A stretch of DNA of 64,000 nt from Planctomicrobium piriforme (GTDB lineage: Bacteria; Planctomycetota; Planctomycetia; Planctomycetales; Planctomycetaceae). The stretch covers positions 124,001-188,000 of the forward strand of contig NZ_FOQD01000011.1 of the NCBI RefSeq assembly GCF_900113665.1. The letters run 5' to 3'. A program made the translations under genes and the position numbers. Positions 28,986-38,199 of this stretch are shown piece after piece. Positions within the stretch are counted from its first letter, which is position 1; every line of letters begins with the position of its first letter. The notes below the pieces were generated by a model that did no database searches, had not been told where the DNA came from, and worked only from the letters and a program-made list of their open reading frames with translations.

Positions 28986-30401
28986 CCGCAATACTGTTCG
29001 GCACGAAATTTGCGCCAGGGTTTGACAGCTTTTCGGGACTGTCAAAATGGCGAACAAGCGGACGAGTACGGGACCACGGCAGGCGGACGCCGAGGAGGCT
29101 GCCGCCCTGCGGTTGCGTTCGGTGAGGATGATTCGCCCGCTGCGTCGGCTGCTCCAGCGCATTCACAGCGCCGGAACCGAACGCGACCGGGCGGGCAATC
29201 GTCGGTTCTTTTACGACCACTATTTGTCGTTGCTGCTGTTGTACTTCATCAACCCTTCGCTCACCAGTTTGCGGTCGTTGCAGAACGCTTCGAATTGGGA
29301 GCAGGTTCGCAAGCGGCTGGGCATTCCCCGGGTCTCGCTGGGATCCTTGAGTGAGTCGGTACGCGTGTTCGATCCCGCGCTGGTGCGGCCCATTCTCAAA
29401 GAGCTGGCCGACCTGGCGCGGCCCCACCTTCAGGGCCGCGAGGCGGAAGCCCTCGCGAATCTGACGGCCGTGGACGGCTCGGTGTTCGCCGCGCTGCCGC
29501 GGATGGCGTGGGCGCTGTGGATGGACGCCGAGCATCGCGGGGTGAAGCTGCACCTGCAGTTTCAGGCTTGCAAAGGGGTTCCTGGCGATGCGGTCCTCTC
29601 GCCCGCCGCGTGTTCGGAACCCGCGGCGCTGACTTCCATGCTGGAAGCGGGCCGGCTGTATGTTTGCGACCGCGGTTACGCAAGTTTTGAACTCTTCCGC
29701 CGCATTCTGGATGTCGGTTCGTCGTTCATCATTCGCGTTAAAGACGACATCACCGTCAACGTGCAGGAAGACAGGAGCATCTCCGAGACAGCAGCCCAGG
29801 CGGGCGTCATCCGCGACGTGATTCTGAATCGCCTGGGAACGGCTCACCACAAAGATGTCGTGGGCCGCCCGATGCGACTGGTCGTAGTGCAGGCGGTCGA
29901 GCGCAACGGCAAGTCCACGGAACTGTGGCTGGTCACTGATCGATTCGACATGGATGCCGACCTGATCGCCGTCGCCTATCGTTACCGGTGGTCCGTCGAA
30001 TTGTTCTTCCGCTGGCTGAAGTGCGTGCTGGGTGCGAAGCATCTGGTTTCCCACAGCGAACAGGGCGTTGCACTGCAAATGTATGCGGCCCTGATCGTCA
30101 GCTTGCTGATCGCGATTCGGACCGGCTCCAAGCCGACGAAACGCACGTTCGAAACGATCCAGTTCTATCTGCTCGGCTGGGTCAGCGAAGCGGAGTTCGC
30201 CGCGCACCTTGCGGGCCTGAAAAAACGAACTTGCTGAAGATCCACCCGCAGTGTGTGTTTGCGGCCGTGGCGGTCGATGCTGCGCGTAGCGCAGTTCGCC
30301 ACCAGTCTCCCCGGCGATTCTTACCCCTGCTTCTTCAGGCGACAATTCAACCAAACCCCCTCAATGGTCCCTACCAACTCCCGTGCCGAACAGTATTGCG
30401 G
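28986..30401 (+). mobile_element. IS4-family insertion sequence
   Basis: Perfect 20-base terminal inverted repeats, CCGCAATACTGTTCGGCACG at 28986-29005 and its complement at 30382-30401, bound a 1416-base element with one transposase gene. It is inserted in a copy of the CCCCTCGCCCC/GGGGAGAGGGG dispersed repeat: the left flank ends in CTCCCCTCGCCCC and the right flank resumes with GGGGAGAGGGGCCGGGGG. The direct target duplication is short (TACT) or imperfect (AGTACTCC/GGTACTCC). Intact ends and an intact gene suggest it is recent or still mobile. Confidence 0.92.
29047..30237 (+). CDS. IS4-family DDE transposase
   Basis: The 396-residue protein has the catalytic triad D143 (AVDGSVFAAL), D208 (YVCDRGYASF) and E318 in the IS4 signature Y-x2-R-x3-E-x6-K (YRYRWSVELFFRWLK). 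The N-terminus is basic and could bind the terminal repeats. The gene fills the element apart from about 60 bases on the left and 160 on the right. No frameshift or truncation is seen. Confidence 0.95.
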   Translation: MANKRTSTGPRQADAEEAAALRLRSVRMIRPLRRLLQRIHSAGTERDRAGNRRFFYDHYLSLLLLYFINPSLTSLRSLQNASNWEQVRKRLGIPRVSLGSLSESVRVFDPALVRPILKELADLARPHLQGREAEALANLTAVDGSVFAALPRMAWALWMDAEHRGVKLHLQFQACKGVPGDAVLSPAACSEPAALTSMLEAGRLYVCDRGYASFELFRRILDVGSSFIIRVKDDITVNVQEDRSISETAAQAGVIRDVILNRLGTAHHKDVVGRPMRLVVVQAVERNGKSTELWLVTDRFDMDADLIAVAYRYRWSVELFFRWLKCVLGAKHLVSHSEQGVALQMYAALIVSLLIAIRTGSKPTKRTFETIQFYLLGWVSEAEFAAHLAGLKKRTC

Positions 30402-30491
30402 TACTCCGGGGAGAGGGGCCGGGGGTGAGGGGCCAATCGTGATGCGACGCCATTCTGTGGTGGCTTGATTCGGAGAGCCGCGACTCCACTG
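30402..30491. repeat. Right half of the repeat disrupted by the insertion sequence
   Basis: GGGGAGAGGGGCCGGGGGTG continues to GAGGGGCC, the remainder of the family whose left half lies at 28968-28980. Between it and the tadA stop there is no gene. Confidence 0.65.
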
Positions 30492-31019
30492 CTACTTCTT
30501 GCCAAGTGAACGCTGCTTGGCAAAGAACCGCTGCAGAATTTGTTTGCATTCTGCCTGCAGCACGCCGCCGAAGGTGACGGCGCGGTGGTTAAGGCGGGGG
30601 TCGGCGGTGATCTGGTAGAGCGTTTCGCACGCTCCTCCTTTGGGATCGGTCGTCCCGTAGATCACTCGCGGAACTCGGGCCTGCACGATCGCACCGGCGC
30701 ACATCGGGCACGGTTCCAGCGTCACATACAACGTGCAATCGATCAGCCGCCACGACTGCAGGGCCGTCGCCGCCTGCGTGATTGCGAGCATCTCGGCATG
30801 CGCGGTCGGGTCGTTCAGGGTCTCGCGCTGATTGAACCCGGCGGCGATGATCTGGTCTTCGTAGACGATCACCGCTCCGACAGGCACTTCTTCCGCCTCG
30901 AACGCCTGCTGCGCCTGATCGAGCGCCTGCCGCATCCAGTATTCATGCTGTGCGAAATCGAGAGGGTTCAAGGGGAGTCCAGTGCTGGGGACGATTCGCT
31001 CATGTGCGCGTCTTCGCAC
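30492..31019 (-). CDS. tadA: tRNA-specific adenosine deaminase
   Basis: The protein deaminates A34 of tRNA-Arg(ACG) to inosine. The family N-terminus HEYWMRQALDQAQQAF, the zinc/catalytic motif HAE (in DPTAHAEMLAI) and the second zinc motif PCPMC (in LEPCPMCAGAIVQARV) are present, and the end KQILQRFFAKQR is typical. The start is uncertain: GTG 31019 gives about 175 residues with an unconserved 27-residue leader; TTG 31112 gives 206; an ATG at 30935 would cut the first conserved helix. The gene is convergent with the insertion sequence. Confidence 0.93.
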   Translation of the reverse strand: MRRRAHERIVPSTGLPLNPLDFAQHEYWMRQALDQAQQAFEAEEVPVGAVIVYEDQIIAAGFNQRETLNDPTAHAEMLAITQAATALQSWRLIDCTLYVTLEPCPMCAGAIVQARVPRVIYGTTDPKGGACETLYQITADPRLNHRAVTFGGVLQAECKQILQRFFAKQRSLGKK

Positions 31020-31205
31020 AACCGTTGACGAGTCGCCAGTGTGAAATCGGTGCTGCTGCTCGACGCGCGGACTGATTCTTTTCAGAATAGGCTTTCCGGA
31101 AGAAGGCCTCAATTGCGAACACCTGATGATGTCTGAGAAACGGTCTTCGAATTCGACGAATCAGTGCCAAGCGGGCCATGACAAGCGTGCGCTGAAGGAC
31201 ACTTC

Positions 31206-31254
31206 CGCCCCTCACCCCCGGCCCCTCTCCCCTGAGGACAGGGGCGAGGGGAGC
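31206..31254. repeat. CCCCTCACCCCCGG repeat before holB
   Basis: CCCCTCACCCCCGGCCCCTC, then CCTGAGGACAGGGGCGAGGGG. It is the closest intact match to the repeat that the insertion sequence has split. Confidence 0.8.
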
Positions 31255-31286
31255 ATGCATCAAATCCTGCATGCGAGGTGGCGCGC

Positions 31287-32282
31287 ATGATCTGGGACAA
31301 AATCATCGGCCATACCGTGCAAGTGGAGATGTTTCGTCGGGCGATTGCCCGACAGCGGCTGGCGCACGGGTTTCTGTTTATCGGCCCGCACGGGGTCGGC
31401 AAGAAGCTGTTCGCCGAGACGCTGGCGCAGTGCCTGTTCTGCGAGCGGATAGCCGACGAGGTTCTCGACGCCTGCGGCGACTGCCCGAGCTGTCGTCAGG
31501 TGCAGGCTGGGTTTCATCCCGACCTGTTGCGAATCGGTCTGCCGGACGGCAAGAAGATTCTGCCGATCAGTCTGCTGGTGGGGGATGACGCTCATCGCGG
31601 CCGGGCGGGGCTGTGTTTCGAACTCGCGCATGCTCCGATGACCGCCAGTCGACGGATCGCAATTATCGATGACGCCGAGGCGATGAACGAAGAGGCGGCG
31701 AATGCGCTGCTGAAAACGCTCGAAGAACCGCCGCCGGGCGCGATTCTAATCTTGCTCGCGCCGGATGCCGAGTCGGTGTTGCCGACAATTCGCTCGCGCT
31801 GCCAGCCGCTCCTGTTTTCACCGCTCAACGATGCTCAGATCGTCCAGTTACTCCGGGCAACCGGCAGTACCGCAGCCGCCGTAGAGGAAGTGGTGTCGAT
31901 GGCGGAAGGAAGTCTCGACGTCGCCCGTCGCTTGCTCGATCCGCAATTGCTGACGTTGTGGAAAACGGTCGAACAGCAATTGCGGGCCACATCCACCGAC
32001 AGCGTTTCGGCAGTCAAAAAGGTGCATGCCGCGCTGGACGAGATGGGGAGCGATACGGCTGCTCAACGCGAGAACATGCACTGGGTCGTCCGCTTCACGA
32101 TTGAATCGCTGCGCAAGCAGCTCGCCGCAACCGACAATCCACTGGAGCTTGACCGGCTGGGGGAGATGCTCGAACGCTGCTTCCTCGCCGAACTGCACCT
32201 GAGACAGACGATGCCGGTGCCGCTCTGTCTGGACGCCCTGTTCACGGAATTGGGACGGCAGTCGCGGATGCCGGTGATGTGA
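31287..32282 (+). CDS. holB: DNA polymerase III delta-prime subunit
   Basis: The 331-residue protein starts MIWDKIIGHTVQVEMFRRAI at ATG 31287 after GAGGTGG. The AAA+ clamp-loader features are the Walker-A-like GPHGVGKK (33-40), the zinc module CLFC...CGDCPSC, the DDAEAMNEEAANALLKTLEE sensor region, and IRSRCQPLLF (the SRC motif). It is part of the sliding-clamp loader of the replisome. It is followed closely by an unrelated beta-helix gene. Confidence 0.93.
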   Translation: MIWDKIIGHTVQVEMFRRAIARQRLAHGFLFIGPHGVGKKLFAETLAQCLFCERIADEVLDACGDCPSCRQVQAGFHPDLLRIGLPDGKKILPISLLVGDDAHRGRAGLCFELAHAPMTASRRIAIIDDAEAMNEEAANALLKTLEEPPPGAILILLAPDAESVLPTIRSRCQPLLFSPLNDAQIVQLLRATGSTAAAVEEVVSMAEGSLDVARRLLDPQLLTLWKTVEQQLRATSTDSVSAVKKVHAALDEMGSDTAAQRENMHWVVRFTIESLRKQLAATDNPLELDRLGEMLERCFLAELHLRQTMPVPLCLDALFTELGRQSRMPVM

Positions 32283-32354
32283 GTCGGGCCGAAGGTTGAA
32301 TGTCATGAACTCTGAAACAAATTCCAAAGCCTGATCGAGCAGCGAGTCACAGCC

Positions 32355-33770
32355 ATGAGCAGCGTTTTTGATTTTGGCGCGATGGGAGATGGTCAGTCGG
32401 ACGACACTGATGCCCTGCAGCACGCGATCAACGACGGCGGCGGCAGCGTGGTTTTGCCGCGCGGAGACTACCGGATTACCCGACCGCTGATTGTCGATCT
32501 CGCAAAAGTTGGAAGAGTGGCCATCAGCGGGACTGGCGGACTCGCGAAAGTCATCATGGCCGGTGTTGGTCCGGCGTTCTTCCTGGTCGGCACGCATGAG
32601 GGGAATGCCGATCCGCTAAACTTCAAGCCGCAGATCTGGCAGAAGGAACGGATGCCCACGATTGATGGTATCGAGATCGAAGGAGCTCACCCGGAGGCGG
32701 ACGGAATCCGGATTCAGGGGACGATGCAGTCGACGCTCACTCGCGTTGCCATCCGCGGCGTGCGGACCGCCGTACATGTGTCGCGCCGCGCCAGAAACAT
32801 TCTGATCGATGCCTGTCACTTCTTTCACAATACAGGCATCGGCGTGCATCTGGATCAGGTGAATCTGCATCAGTGCATCATTTCAGATTCGCATATCAGC
32901 TACTGCCGGCTGGGGGGGATTCGCATTGAGGGGGGCGAAATCCGCAACCTGCAGATCACCGGCAACGACATCGAGTACAACACCATCCGTTCGCATGCGG
33001 CGAAATTTCCTGCGGAAGTCGACGCCCCTTTGTCGACAGCCGAGATCTATATCGACGTGCAAAATGGCTCCGTCCGCGAAGGGACGATCTCCAGCAACAC
33101 GATTCAGGCGACCATCACCAAGGGAGGCTCGAACATTCGCTTCATCGGCGCGGTTGAGAAAGATGATCAGGTCGGGTTCTGGACGATCAGCGGGAACCTG
33201 ATCGGCAACCAGGACACGAACATCCACCTCACGCGGGCCTGGGGCGTCGTCATCACCGGGAATCAGATCTATGGCGCCGAGACGCGGAACGTGCTGATCG
33301 AGAGATCGCGGAACATCGTCGTCAGCGGCAACATGCTGGGGCACACGTCGGACTTCAATCCCCGCGTGACGGCGACCGGCGTTCGCTTTGAAGACTCACA
33401 TGATTGTCTGGTCTCCGGACTGCAGATTCAGGATGCCCAGGCCGACACAAAAACAGGTCCGCCGCCAGTTCCTAAGGGACGCCAGGCGTTGGTGGAACTG
33501 ATTCGCTGCCAGCGGCTGAATGTGACCGGCTGCCAGATTTTTGACGGCACGCCAATCGGGATGCTGGTCGAGGATTGTCGGGAAACGACGATCAACAATT
33601 GCCAGATCATCGACCAGCGCGAGACGCCGCTCATGGAAAAAGGGCTGGAACTGCGCGGAGCGCTCGAACATGTGATCGTGTCGAGCTGCCAGATTCGTCG
33701 GGCAACGCAGCAGGCGATCTCCGGCACTCCGCACGAGGGCCTGACGCTGATGAACAACGTGACCACTTGA
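32355..33770 (+). CDS. Right-handed parallel beta-helix protein (pectate-lyase-like)
   Basis: The 471-residue protein starts MSSVFDFGAMGDGQSDDTDA, the typical N-terminus of pectate-lyase-superfamily proteins (FGAxGDGxxDDTxAxQ-AI). The body is a series of beta-helix rungs such as ILIDACHFFHNTGIGVHLDQ, NLQITGNDIEYN, WTISGNLIGNQDTNIHLT and VVITGNQIYGAETRNVLIE. No signal peptide is seen, which is unusual for a polysaccharide-acting enzyme. It is 11 bases upstream of a serine hydrolase gene and probably co-transcribed with it. The substrate is unknown. Confidence 0.85.
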   Translation: MSSVFDFGAMGDGQSDDTDALQHAINDGGGSVVLPRGDYRITRPLIVDLAKVGRVAISGTGGLAKVIMAGVGPAFFLVGTHEGNADPLNFKPQIWQKERMPTIDGIEIEGAHPEADGIRIQGTMQSTLTRVAIRGVRTAVHVSRRARNILIDACHFFHNTGIGVHLDQVNLHQCIISDSHISYCRLGGIRIEGGEIRNLQITGNDIEYNTIRSHAAKFPAEVDAPLSTAEIYIDVQNGSVREGTISSNTIQATITKGGSNIRFIGAVEKDDQVGFWTISGNLIGNQDTNIHLTRAWGVVITGNQIYGAETRNVLIERSRNIVVSGNMLGHTSDFNPRVTATGVRFEDSHDCLVSGLQIQDAQADTKTGPPPVPKGRQALVELIRCQRLNVTGCQIFDGTPIGMLVEDCRETTINNCQIIDQRETPLMEKGLELRGALEHVIVSSCQIRRATQQAISGTPHEGLTLMNNVTT

Positions 33771-33781
33771 GCCCGGCAACA

Positions 33782-34894
33782 ATGACGACGGAAATTGAAC
33801 AGCGCTTTCCCCGCACCTGTCAGGTGATCGCGAGTGGCATTTCGCGCGGGCTGCACTCAGGCGTACAGGTCTTCGCGTCGCAGAATTTCACTCCAGTCGC
33901 TGATTTTGCAGTTGGCGACAATGCGCCCGGCCGGCCGCTGACCGCCGACACCAGAATGCTGTGGCTCAGCGCAGGCAAACCGATCACGGCAACTGCGGTG
34001 ATGAAGTTCGTCGAACGGGGACAACTGGAACTTCAACAGCCGGTGGTGGAACTGATCCCTGAGTTCACCGGCCCAGGCACGGAACGCATCACGATCTGGA
34101 ATCTGCTCACACACACGGCGGGTCTCAAACCGATTGTGACGGGGTTTCCTGACCACAAATGGGAGCAGATCATTGCCAAGATCGCCGCCGCCGGCTTGAA
34201 GCGGGATCAGACGCCCGGTTCCGAAGTCGGCTACGATCCCGGCCGCACCTGGTTTCTGCTGGGCGAGATCCTGCAGAGAATCGACGGTCGCCCCATCGCG
34301 CAGATCATTCGCGAAGAGATCCTGGAACCGGTTGAGATGCTGTCGAGCTGGCTCGCACTGCCGTCCGACGTCTATGACGCCGAGCCTGAACTGGTCGGTC
34401 TCACGTACACATCAAAGGACGGGAAACTGAATCCCAATCGCAGCGGTTCGCGGGAGTACGCCATCGTCCCCTCCCCCGGCAGCAGCATGCGTGGACCGAT
34501 CCGGGAATTGGGCTGGTTCTATGAAATGCTGCTTCGAAATGGAGAAACGAGGCGCGGTGAGCAGTTGCTCAAGCCCGAGACAGTGCGCGAGATGACGCGG
34601 CGGCAGCGCGAGAATCTGTTCGACGTTTCGTTTCAGCACACAGTCGATTTCGGACTCGGACTGATCGTGAACTCGAACCGGTATGGAGCGGAGACGGTCC
34701 CCTATGGCTTTGGCCGGTACGCGTCGGAGGACTCATTTGGTCACGGCGGCTCGCAATCGTCGATCGGTTTCGCTGATCCGGAACGGCAACTGGTGGTCGC
34801 GGCGGTGGCGAATGGAATGCCGGGTGACGACCTGCACAACCAGCGGTTTCGAGATTTGAATTCGGCGATCTATGAAGACCTGGGCCTCGCCTGA
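33782..34894 (+). CDS. Serine hydrolase of the beta-lactamase/CubicO family
   Basis: The 370-residue protein starts MTTEIEQRFPRTCQVIASG (ATG 33782). Motifs are SxxK (SAGK, in LWLSAGKPITATA, about residue 64), a Tyr in GYDPGRTWFLLGEIL at the YxN position, NLLTHTAGL, and FGHGGSQSSIGFADP near the end. No signal peptide is seen. It forms an operon with the beta-helix gene just upstream. Members hydrolyse esters or peptides; the substrate cannot be predicted. Confidence 0.88.
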   Translation: MTTEIEQRFPRTCQVIASGISRGLHSGVQVFASQNFTPVADFAVGDNAPGRPLTADTRMLWLSAGKPITATAVMKFVERGQLELQQPVVELIPEFTGPGTERITIWNLLTHTAGLKPIVTGFPDHKWEQIIAKIAAAGLKRDQTPGSEVGYDPGRTWFLLGEILQRIDGRPIAQIIREEILEPVEMLSSWLALPSDVYDAEPELVGLTYTSKDGKLNPNRSGSREYAIVPSPGSSMRGPIRELGWFYEMLLRNGETRRGEQLLKPETVREMTRRQRENLFDVSFQHTVDFGLGLIVNSNRYGAETVPYGFGRYASEDSFGHGGSQSSIGFADPERQLVVAAVANGMPGDDLHNQRFRDLNSAIYEDLGLA

Positions 34895-34969
34895 TATTTT
34901 GCGTGCTTCACTCCGATTGTCGTTTGCGCTGCGAGCGTCCGGGACAAAGCTTCTCTTTCAGTTTTCCCT

Positions 34970-35935
34970 GTGCAATTCCTGTTCGAACAATTTGGGCTGC
35001 CGGTTGCCGCTCTGCTGCTGGGAGCGTTGACGGGCGTGTTGACGTACTTCGGCACAGCCCGGGCGTTTCGCGATCTGGAACTGACGCCGGGCAAGTGGCC
35101 CCTGGCGTTTGGGGGGCTCGGGGTTGTGCTGGGGGCGGCGTTCGTCTGGACGACGCTCGACTGGAACTGGCAAAGCACGCCTGAGGTGCTGCCGCCTGCG
35201 GGATTTCGCGAGGGGCGAGTCCTCTTTCATCTGTCGTTGATCGTGCTGCTGCTGATCATCACGGCAACCGATTTGAAGAGTTACCTGATTCTGGAATGGT
35301 GCTGCTGGGCAGGGGCCATTATCGCCCTCGTCGGAGCGTTCGCGTCGGGCCACTTTCAGTTGGCGCATGTCTGGGTCGACTGGAACGCTGAGATCCCGCA
35401 ACTGCGCGGGCCTGATCTGCCGGAGTGGCTCAAGCATCATCCGCATCTGCATGGGCTGGCGTGGAGCGCTGCGGGAGCTGTCTGTGGATTTGTGGCAACG
35501 GCTGTTGTCCGGTGGCTGGCAGCGTTTGTCCTCAGGACGGCCGCTTTAGGAGAAGGAGACGTGCTGTTGATGGGGATGGTAGGTGCCTATCTGGGCTGGC
35601 AACCCACGCTCGTAGCCCTGTTGATCGCGCCGCTGCTGGCAGTCGGAATCGGCAGTGTGCTGCGACTTACCGGCAATCGGCCTGCCCTGCCCTATGGTCC
35701 ATTTCTGGCGGCAGGCTCGCTGATTGTGTTGTTCGCGTGGCGCTGGATCTGGATGGCGGAGATCTCATTCTCCGCCCACGGCGGCCAGGACCGCTCGACG
35801 ACGTTTGCCGTCCGCCGTTTCTTCGGCGACCCGGTCGCGTTGCTGCTGATTGCAGGCTTGTCGGTCGGATTGCTGGTGCTGCTGCTGGGACTGTTGCAGG
35901 TCTATCGAATGCTGCCGGGGAAGAAGAGCGGTTGA
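34970..35935 (+). CDS. Prepilin peptidase-like aspartic protease (A24 family)
   Basis: The 321-residue protein (GTG start at 34970) has about eight membrane helices. The two catalytic aspartates of the family are in TATDLKSYLI (about residue 102) and in the GxGD motif ALGEGDVLLMGMVGAYLGW (about residue 196). The N-terminal CxxC methylase zinc motif of classical PilD is absent. It would cleave the leader of prepilin-like proteins, such as the DUF1559 protein encoded at 5947-6996; that pairing is an inference. A large insertion between the two aspartates (WVDWNAEIPQLRGPDLPEWL) is longer than usual. Confidence 0.87.
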   Translation: MQFLFEQFGLPVAALLLGALTGVLTYFGTARAFRDLELTPGKWPLAFGGLGVVLGAAFVWTTLDWNWQSTPEVLPPAGFREGRVLFHLSLIVLLLIITATDLKSYLILEWCCWAGAIIALVGAFASGHFQLAHVWVDWNAEIPQLRGPDLPEWLKHHPHLHGLAWSAAGAVCGFVATAVVRWLAAFVLRTAALGEGDVLLMGMVGAYLGWQPTLVALLIAPLLAVGIGSVLRLTGNRPALPYGPFLAAGSLIVLFAWRWIWMAEISFSAHGGQDRSTTFAVRRFFGDPVALLLIAGLSVGLLVLLLGLLQVYRMLPGKKSG

Positions 35936-36253
35936 GCGTTGAGTGGCTATTACATTGCTTGACTCTCGACTTTTTCCCCTCACCCCGGCCCCTCTCCCCG
36001 ATAGGAGGGCAGTTGAGATGGAACATCGAACTCGGGGCGAGGGGAGCAAGCCATTGGCCACACTCAACTCTCAACACTCGTCACTCAATACGGAGTCTGG
36101 CTCTGGACACTCGACTCTGGACTCTCGACTTTTTCCCCCTCACCCCCGGCCCCTCTCCCCGATAGGACGGTCGATGGGGTGGTGGATCGAACTCGGGGCG
36201 AGGGGAGCAAGCCATCAGGCACACTCAACACTCAGCACTCGTCACTCAACACC
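35936..36253. repeat. Tandem duplication of a composite repeat
   Basis: Unit 1 starts at 35961 and unit 2 at 36120, a period of 159 bases. Each reads GACTCTCGACTTTTTCCCC, then CACCCCGGCCCCTCTCCCCG, then GATAGGA, ATCGAACTCGGGGCGAGGGG, AGCAAGCCAT and CACACTCAAC...CTCAACACTC or similar. Unit 1 also holds a CTCTGGACACTCGACTCTGG run. No gene is seen in this 318-base gap. Confidence 0.85.
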
Positions 36254-38086
36254 CTAAATGATTCCGTGCAGCGGCCCGCCTTGTGCAGCCAGGGCATCCA
36301 CCCTTCGAGTGACTTCCGGATCTTCGATCAGCGGCGGAGCGTGGTGCGGCTTGATGCGGGCGTCGATCACCAGCGAGCCGCGGCAGCCCCAGTGTTTATC
36401 GACGACGAAAGAATCGATGCCGTCGATGTCGGCGGCGGGGTTGGATCGGGTGAAGGTGGTCCACAAGAAGTTGTTGAGAGTTCGAGCCGAGAACTCGGCG
36501 TCATCCACCAGCACGATCAGAGGAAATGCGTTGATCGGATGATCGCTGTGAAGCTGTTGGCAGAAGCGGGCCGGGATGTCGTCGCGACGGTCTCGACAGG
36601 GCGGGGCTTGAACTGTGAGGACGCCGGGGAGCGCGACGTGGGGATTCTGAAAGCCTTCCGGCAGCGACAGACCTGCAGGGATCTCGGTCGGCAGTGATCG
36701 ACGAACCATGCCCGCGCACGCAATGACCACTTTCGAACCGGCATTAAAGCCGTCACCTGAGTAGTCGAGCGTGTCGATGGTGGTTCGGGTCTGGAAGTGG
36801 AGATCGGTCGTCCAGTCGGCTCGTTGCAGCACATGCAGCAGGAACCGCTGGATGTCGTGCAGATCGAGTTGAGGATCATCTTCCGCGGCGGCGATGATCA
36901 GATATTTGGCGAGTGAAAGTTGTCCCTGACCGAGGATGGCGTTCGCCTGAGTCAGGATTTCCTGCGGTCGGCGCTGAGCGGCATAGGGGACATAGCGTTC
37001 GCTGCCGATCGCCAGCAACAGCGGATGCACGCCTGCGGCATCGACCGCATGGACTTCCTTCACCCCAGGCAGCACGGACGGAATGGCAGGGCCGGTGATG
37101 TCGTGAATGATCTTGCCGAACGACGTGTCTTCTTGCGGAGGGCGGCCGACGACAGTGAACGGCCAGATGGTATCCTTGCGATGCCAGACCTTGTCGACGT
37201 TCACCACCGGAAAATCGTGCTGCAGACTGTAGTAACCAAGGTGGTCGCCAAACGGGCCTTCAGGAAGCTGCACCTTCGGGTCGATTGTGCCGGAGATACA
37301 GAAGTCCGCCTCGGCAATCAGCGGCAAGCCTCCTTTTTGGCGCACGAGCCCAACGCGTCGACCTCCGAGCGCCCCGGCGAATGTCAGCTCAGAAAGCCCT
37401 TCTGGCAGCGGCATCACGGCGGAGAGAATCAGAGCCGGCGGTCCCCCGACGTAGATGTTCACCTTGAGCGGTTCGCCGCGCCGCAGTGCGGCGGCATGAT
37501 GGACGCCGATGCTGCGATGAATCTGGTAATGCAGGCCGACCTGACGATTCGGCGCGTACTGATTGCCCGAAATCTGCACGCGATACATGCCGAGGTTAGA
37601 TTTCTGCCAGCCTGGCTTGTCAGGGTGTTCGGTATAGACGGCCGGCAGGGTGACGAACGGTCCGCCGTCGCGCGGCCATGATGTCAGCTTCGGCAGTTGA
37701 TCGAGCTGCGTCTGGCATTCCAGAATCGGCCCCCGCGAAACGTATTTCGGCTGCATCGCCCAGGCAGTGGGAAACGCGCGGGCATAGCGGAGCGGATTCT
37801 TGAGCGCCTCCGTCGGATCGATCTTGAGTTCCACCAGTCGTCGGACCAGATCGATCGTGTCGCGAAACAGGAAGTGCGTGCGTTCCTTCGTCCCGAACAG
37901 GTTCGAGACCATCGGAAAGGGAGAGCCCTTCACCCTTTCGAAGAAAAGGGCAGGCCCTCGTGCGGCGTAGACCCGTCGCTGGATCTCGGCAGCTTCGAGG
38001 ACTGGATCGATCTCTGCGGAGATACGAAGCAGCTGCCCGTGCCGCTGGAGATCGTCAACGCATTCGCGCAGATTGCGGTAGCGCAT
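36254..38086 (-). CDS. UbiD-family decarboxylase, probably of the futalosine pathway
   Basis: The 610-residue protein starts MRYRNLRECVDDLQRHGQLL (ATG 38086). UbiD blocks are VSNLFGTKERTHFLF, VHHAAALRRGEPLKVNIYVG, EADFCISGTIDPKVQLPEGP, FGDHLGYYSLQHDFPVVNVD and DKHWGCRGSLVIDARIKPHH. These enzymes use prenylated FMN, made by a UbiX partner. The size matches the long menaquinone-type decarboxylases known with the SCO4490 family, and mqnE is in the same window, so decarboxylation of dihydroxynaphthoate is a reasonable inference. No ubiX homologue is nearby. The gene ends in the repeat region shared with the prepilin peptidase. Confidence 0.88.
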   Translation of the reverse strand: MRYRNLRECVDDLQRHGQLLRISAEIDPVLEAAEIQRRVYAARGPALFFERVKGSPFPMVSNLFGTKERTHFLFRDTIDLVRRLVELKIDPTEALKNPLRYARAFPTAWAMQPKYVSRGPILECQTQLDQLPKLTSWPRDGGPFVTLPAVYTEHPDKPGWQKSNLGMYRVQISGNQYAPNRQVGLHYQIHRSIGVHHAAALRRGEPLKVNIYVGGPPALILSAVMPLPEGLSELTFAGALGGRRVGLVRQKGGLPLIAEADFCISGTIDPKVQLPEGPFGDHLGYYSLQHDFPVVNVDKVWHRKDTIWPFTVVGRPPQEDTSFGKIIHDITGPAIPSVLPGVKEVHAVDAAGVHPLLLAIGSERYVPYAAQRRPQEILTQANAILGQGQLSLAKYLIIAAAEDDPQLDLHDIQRFLLHVLQRADWTTDLHFQTRTTIDTLDYSGDGFNAGSKVVIACAGMVRRSLPTEIPAGLSLPEGFQNPHVALPGVLTVQAPPCRDRRDDIPARFCQQLHSDHPINAFPLIVLVDDAEFSARTLNNFLWTTFTRSNPAADIDGIDSFVVDKHWGCRGSLVIDARIKPHHAPPLIEDPEVTRRVDALAAQGGPLHGII

Positions 38087-38175
38087 GATTACGGGGAGCC
38101 GTTTCTTCAGCCAGCATCAAGTTGGTTGAAGGTCGAAGGTTGATCGTTAAACCTTAAACCCCTCAACCTTCAACG

Positions 38176-38199
38176 GATCACGCTGCAAGCAGCGTGATC
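38176..38199 (-). terminator. Perfect hairpin at the end of the ACP gene
   Basis: GATCACGCTGC (38176-38186) and GCAGCGTGATC (38189-38199) form an 11-base perfect stem with a two-base loop; the last base lies in the TAG stop of the ACP gene. No T run follows, so it may stabilise the transcript end or be a small repeat rather than a rho-independent terminator. Confidence 0.5.

Noticed and set aside
27066..30354. Long minus-strand frames over dnaJ, grpE, FmdB and the transposase
   Set aside because: All overlap certain genes on the plus strand and have no recognisable content.
35936..36253. A CRISPR-like array in the repeat cluster
   Set aside because: The repeats are of several families with no regular repeat-spacer spacing, and no cas gene is present.
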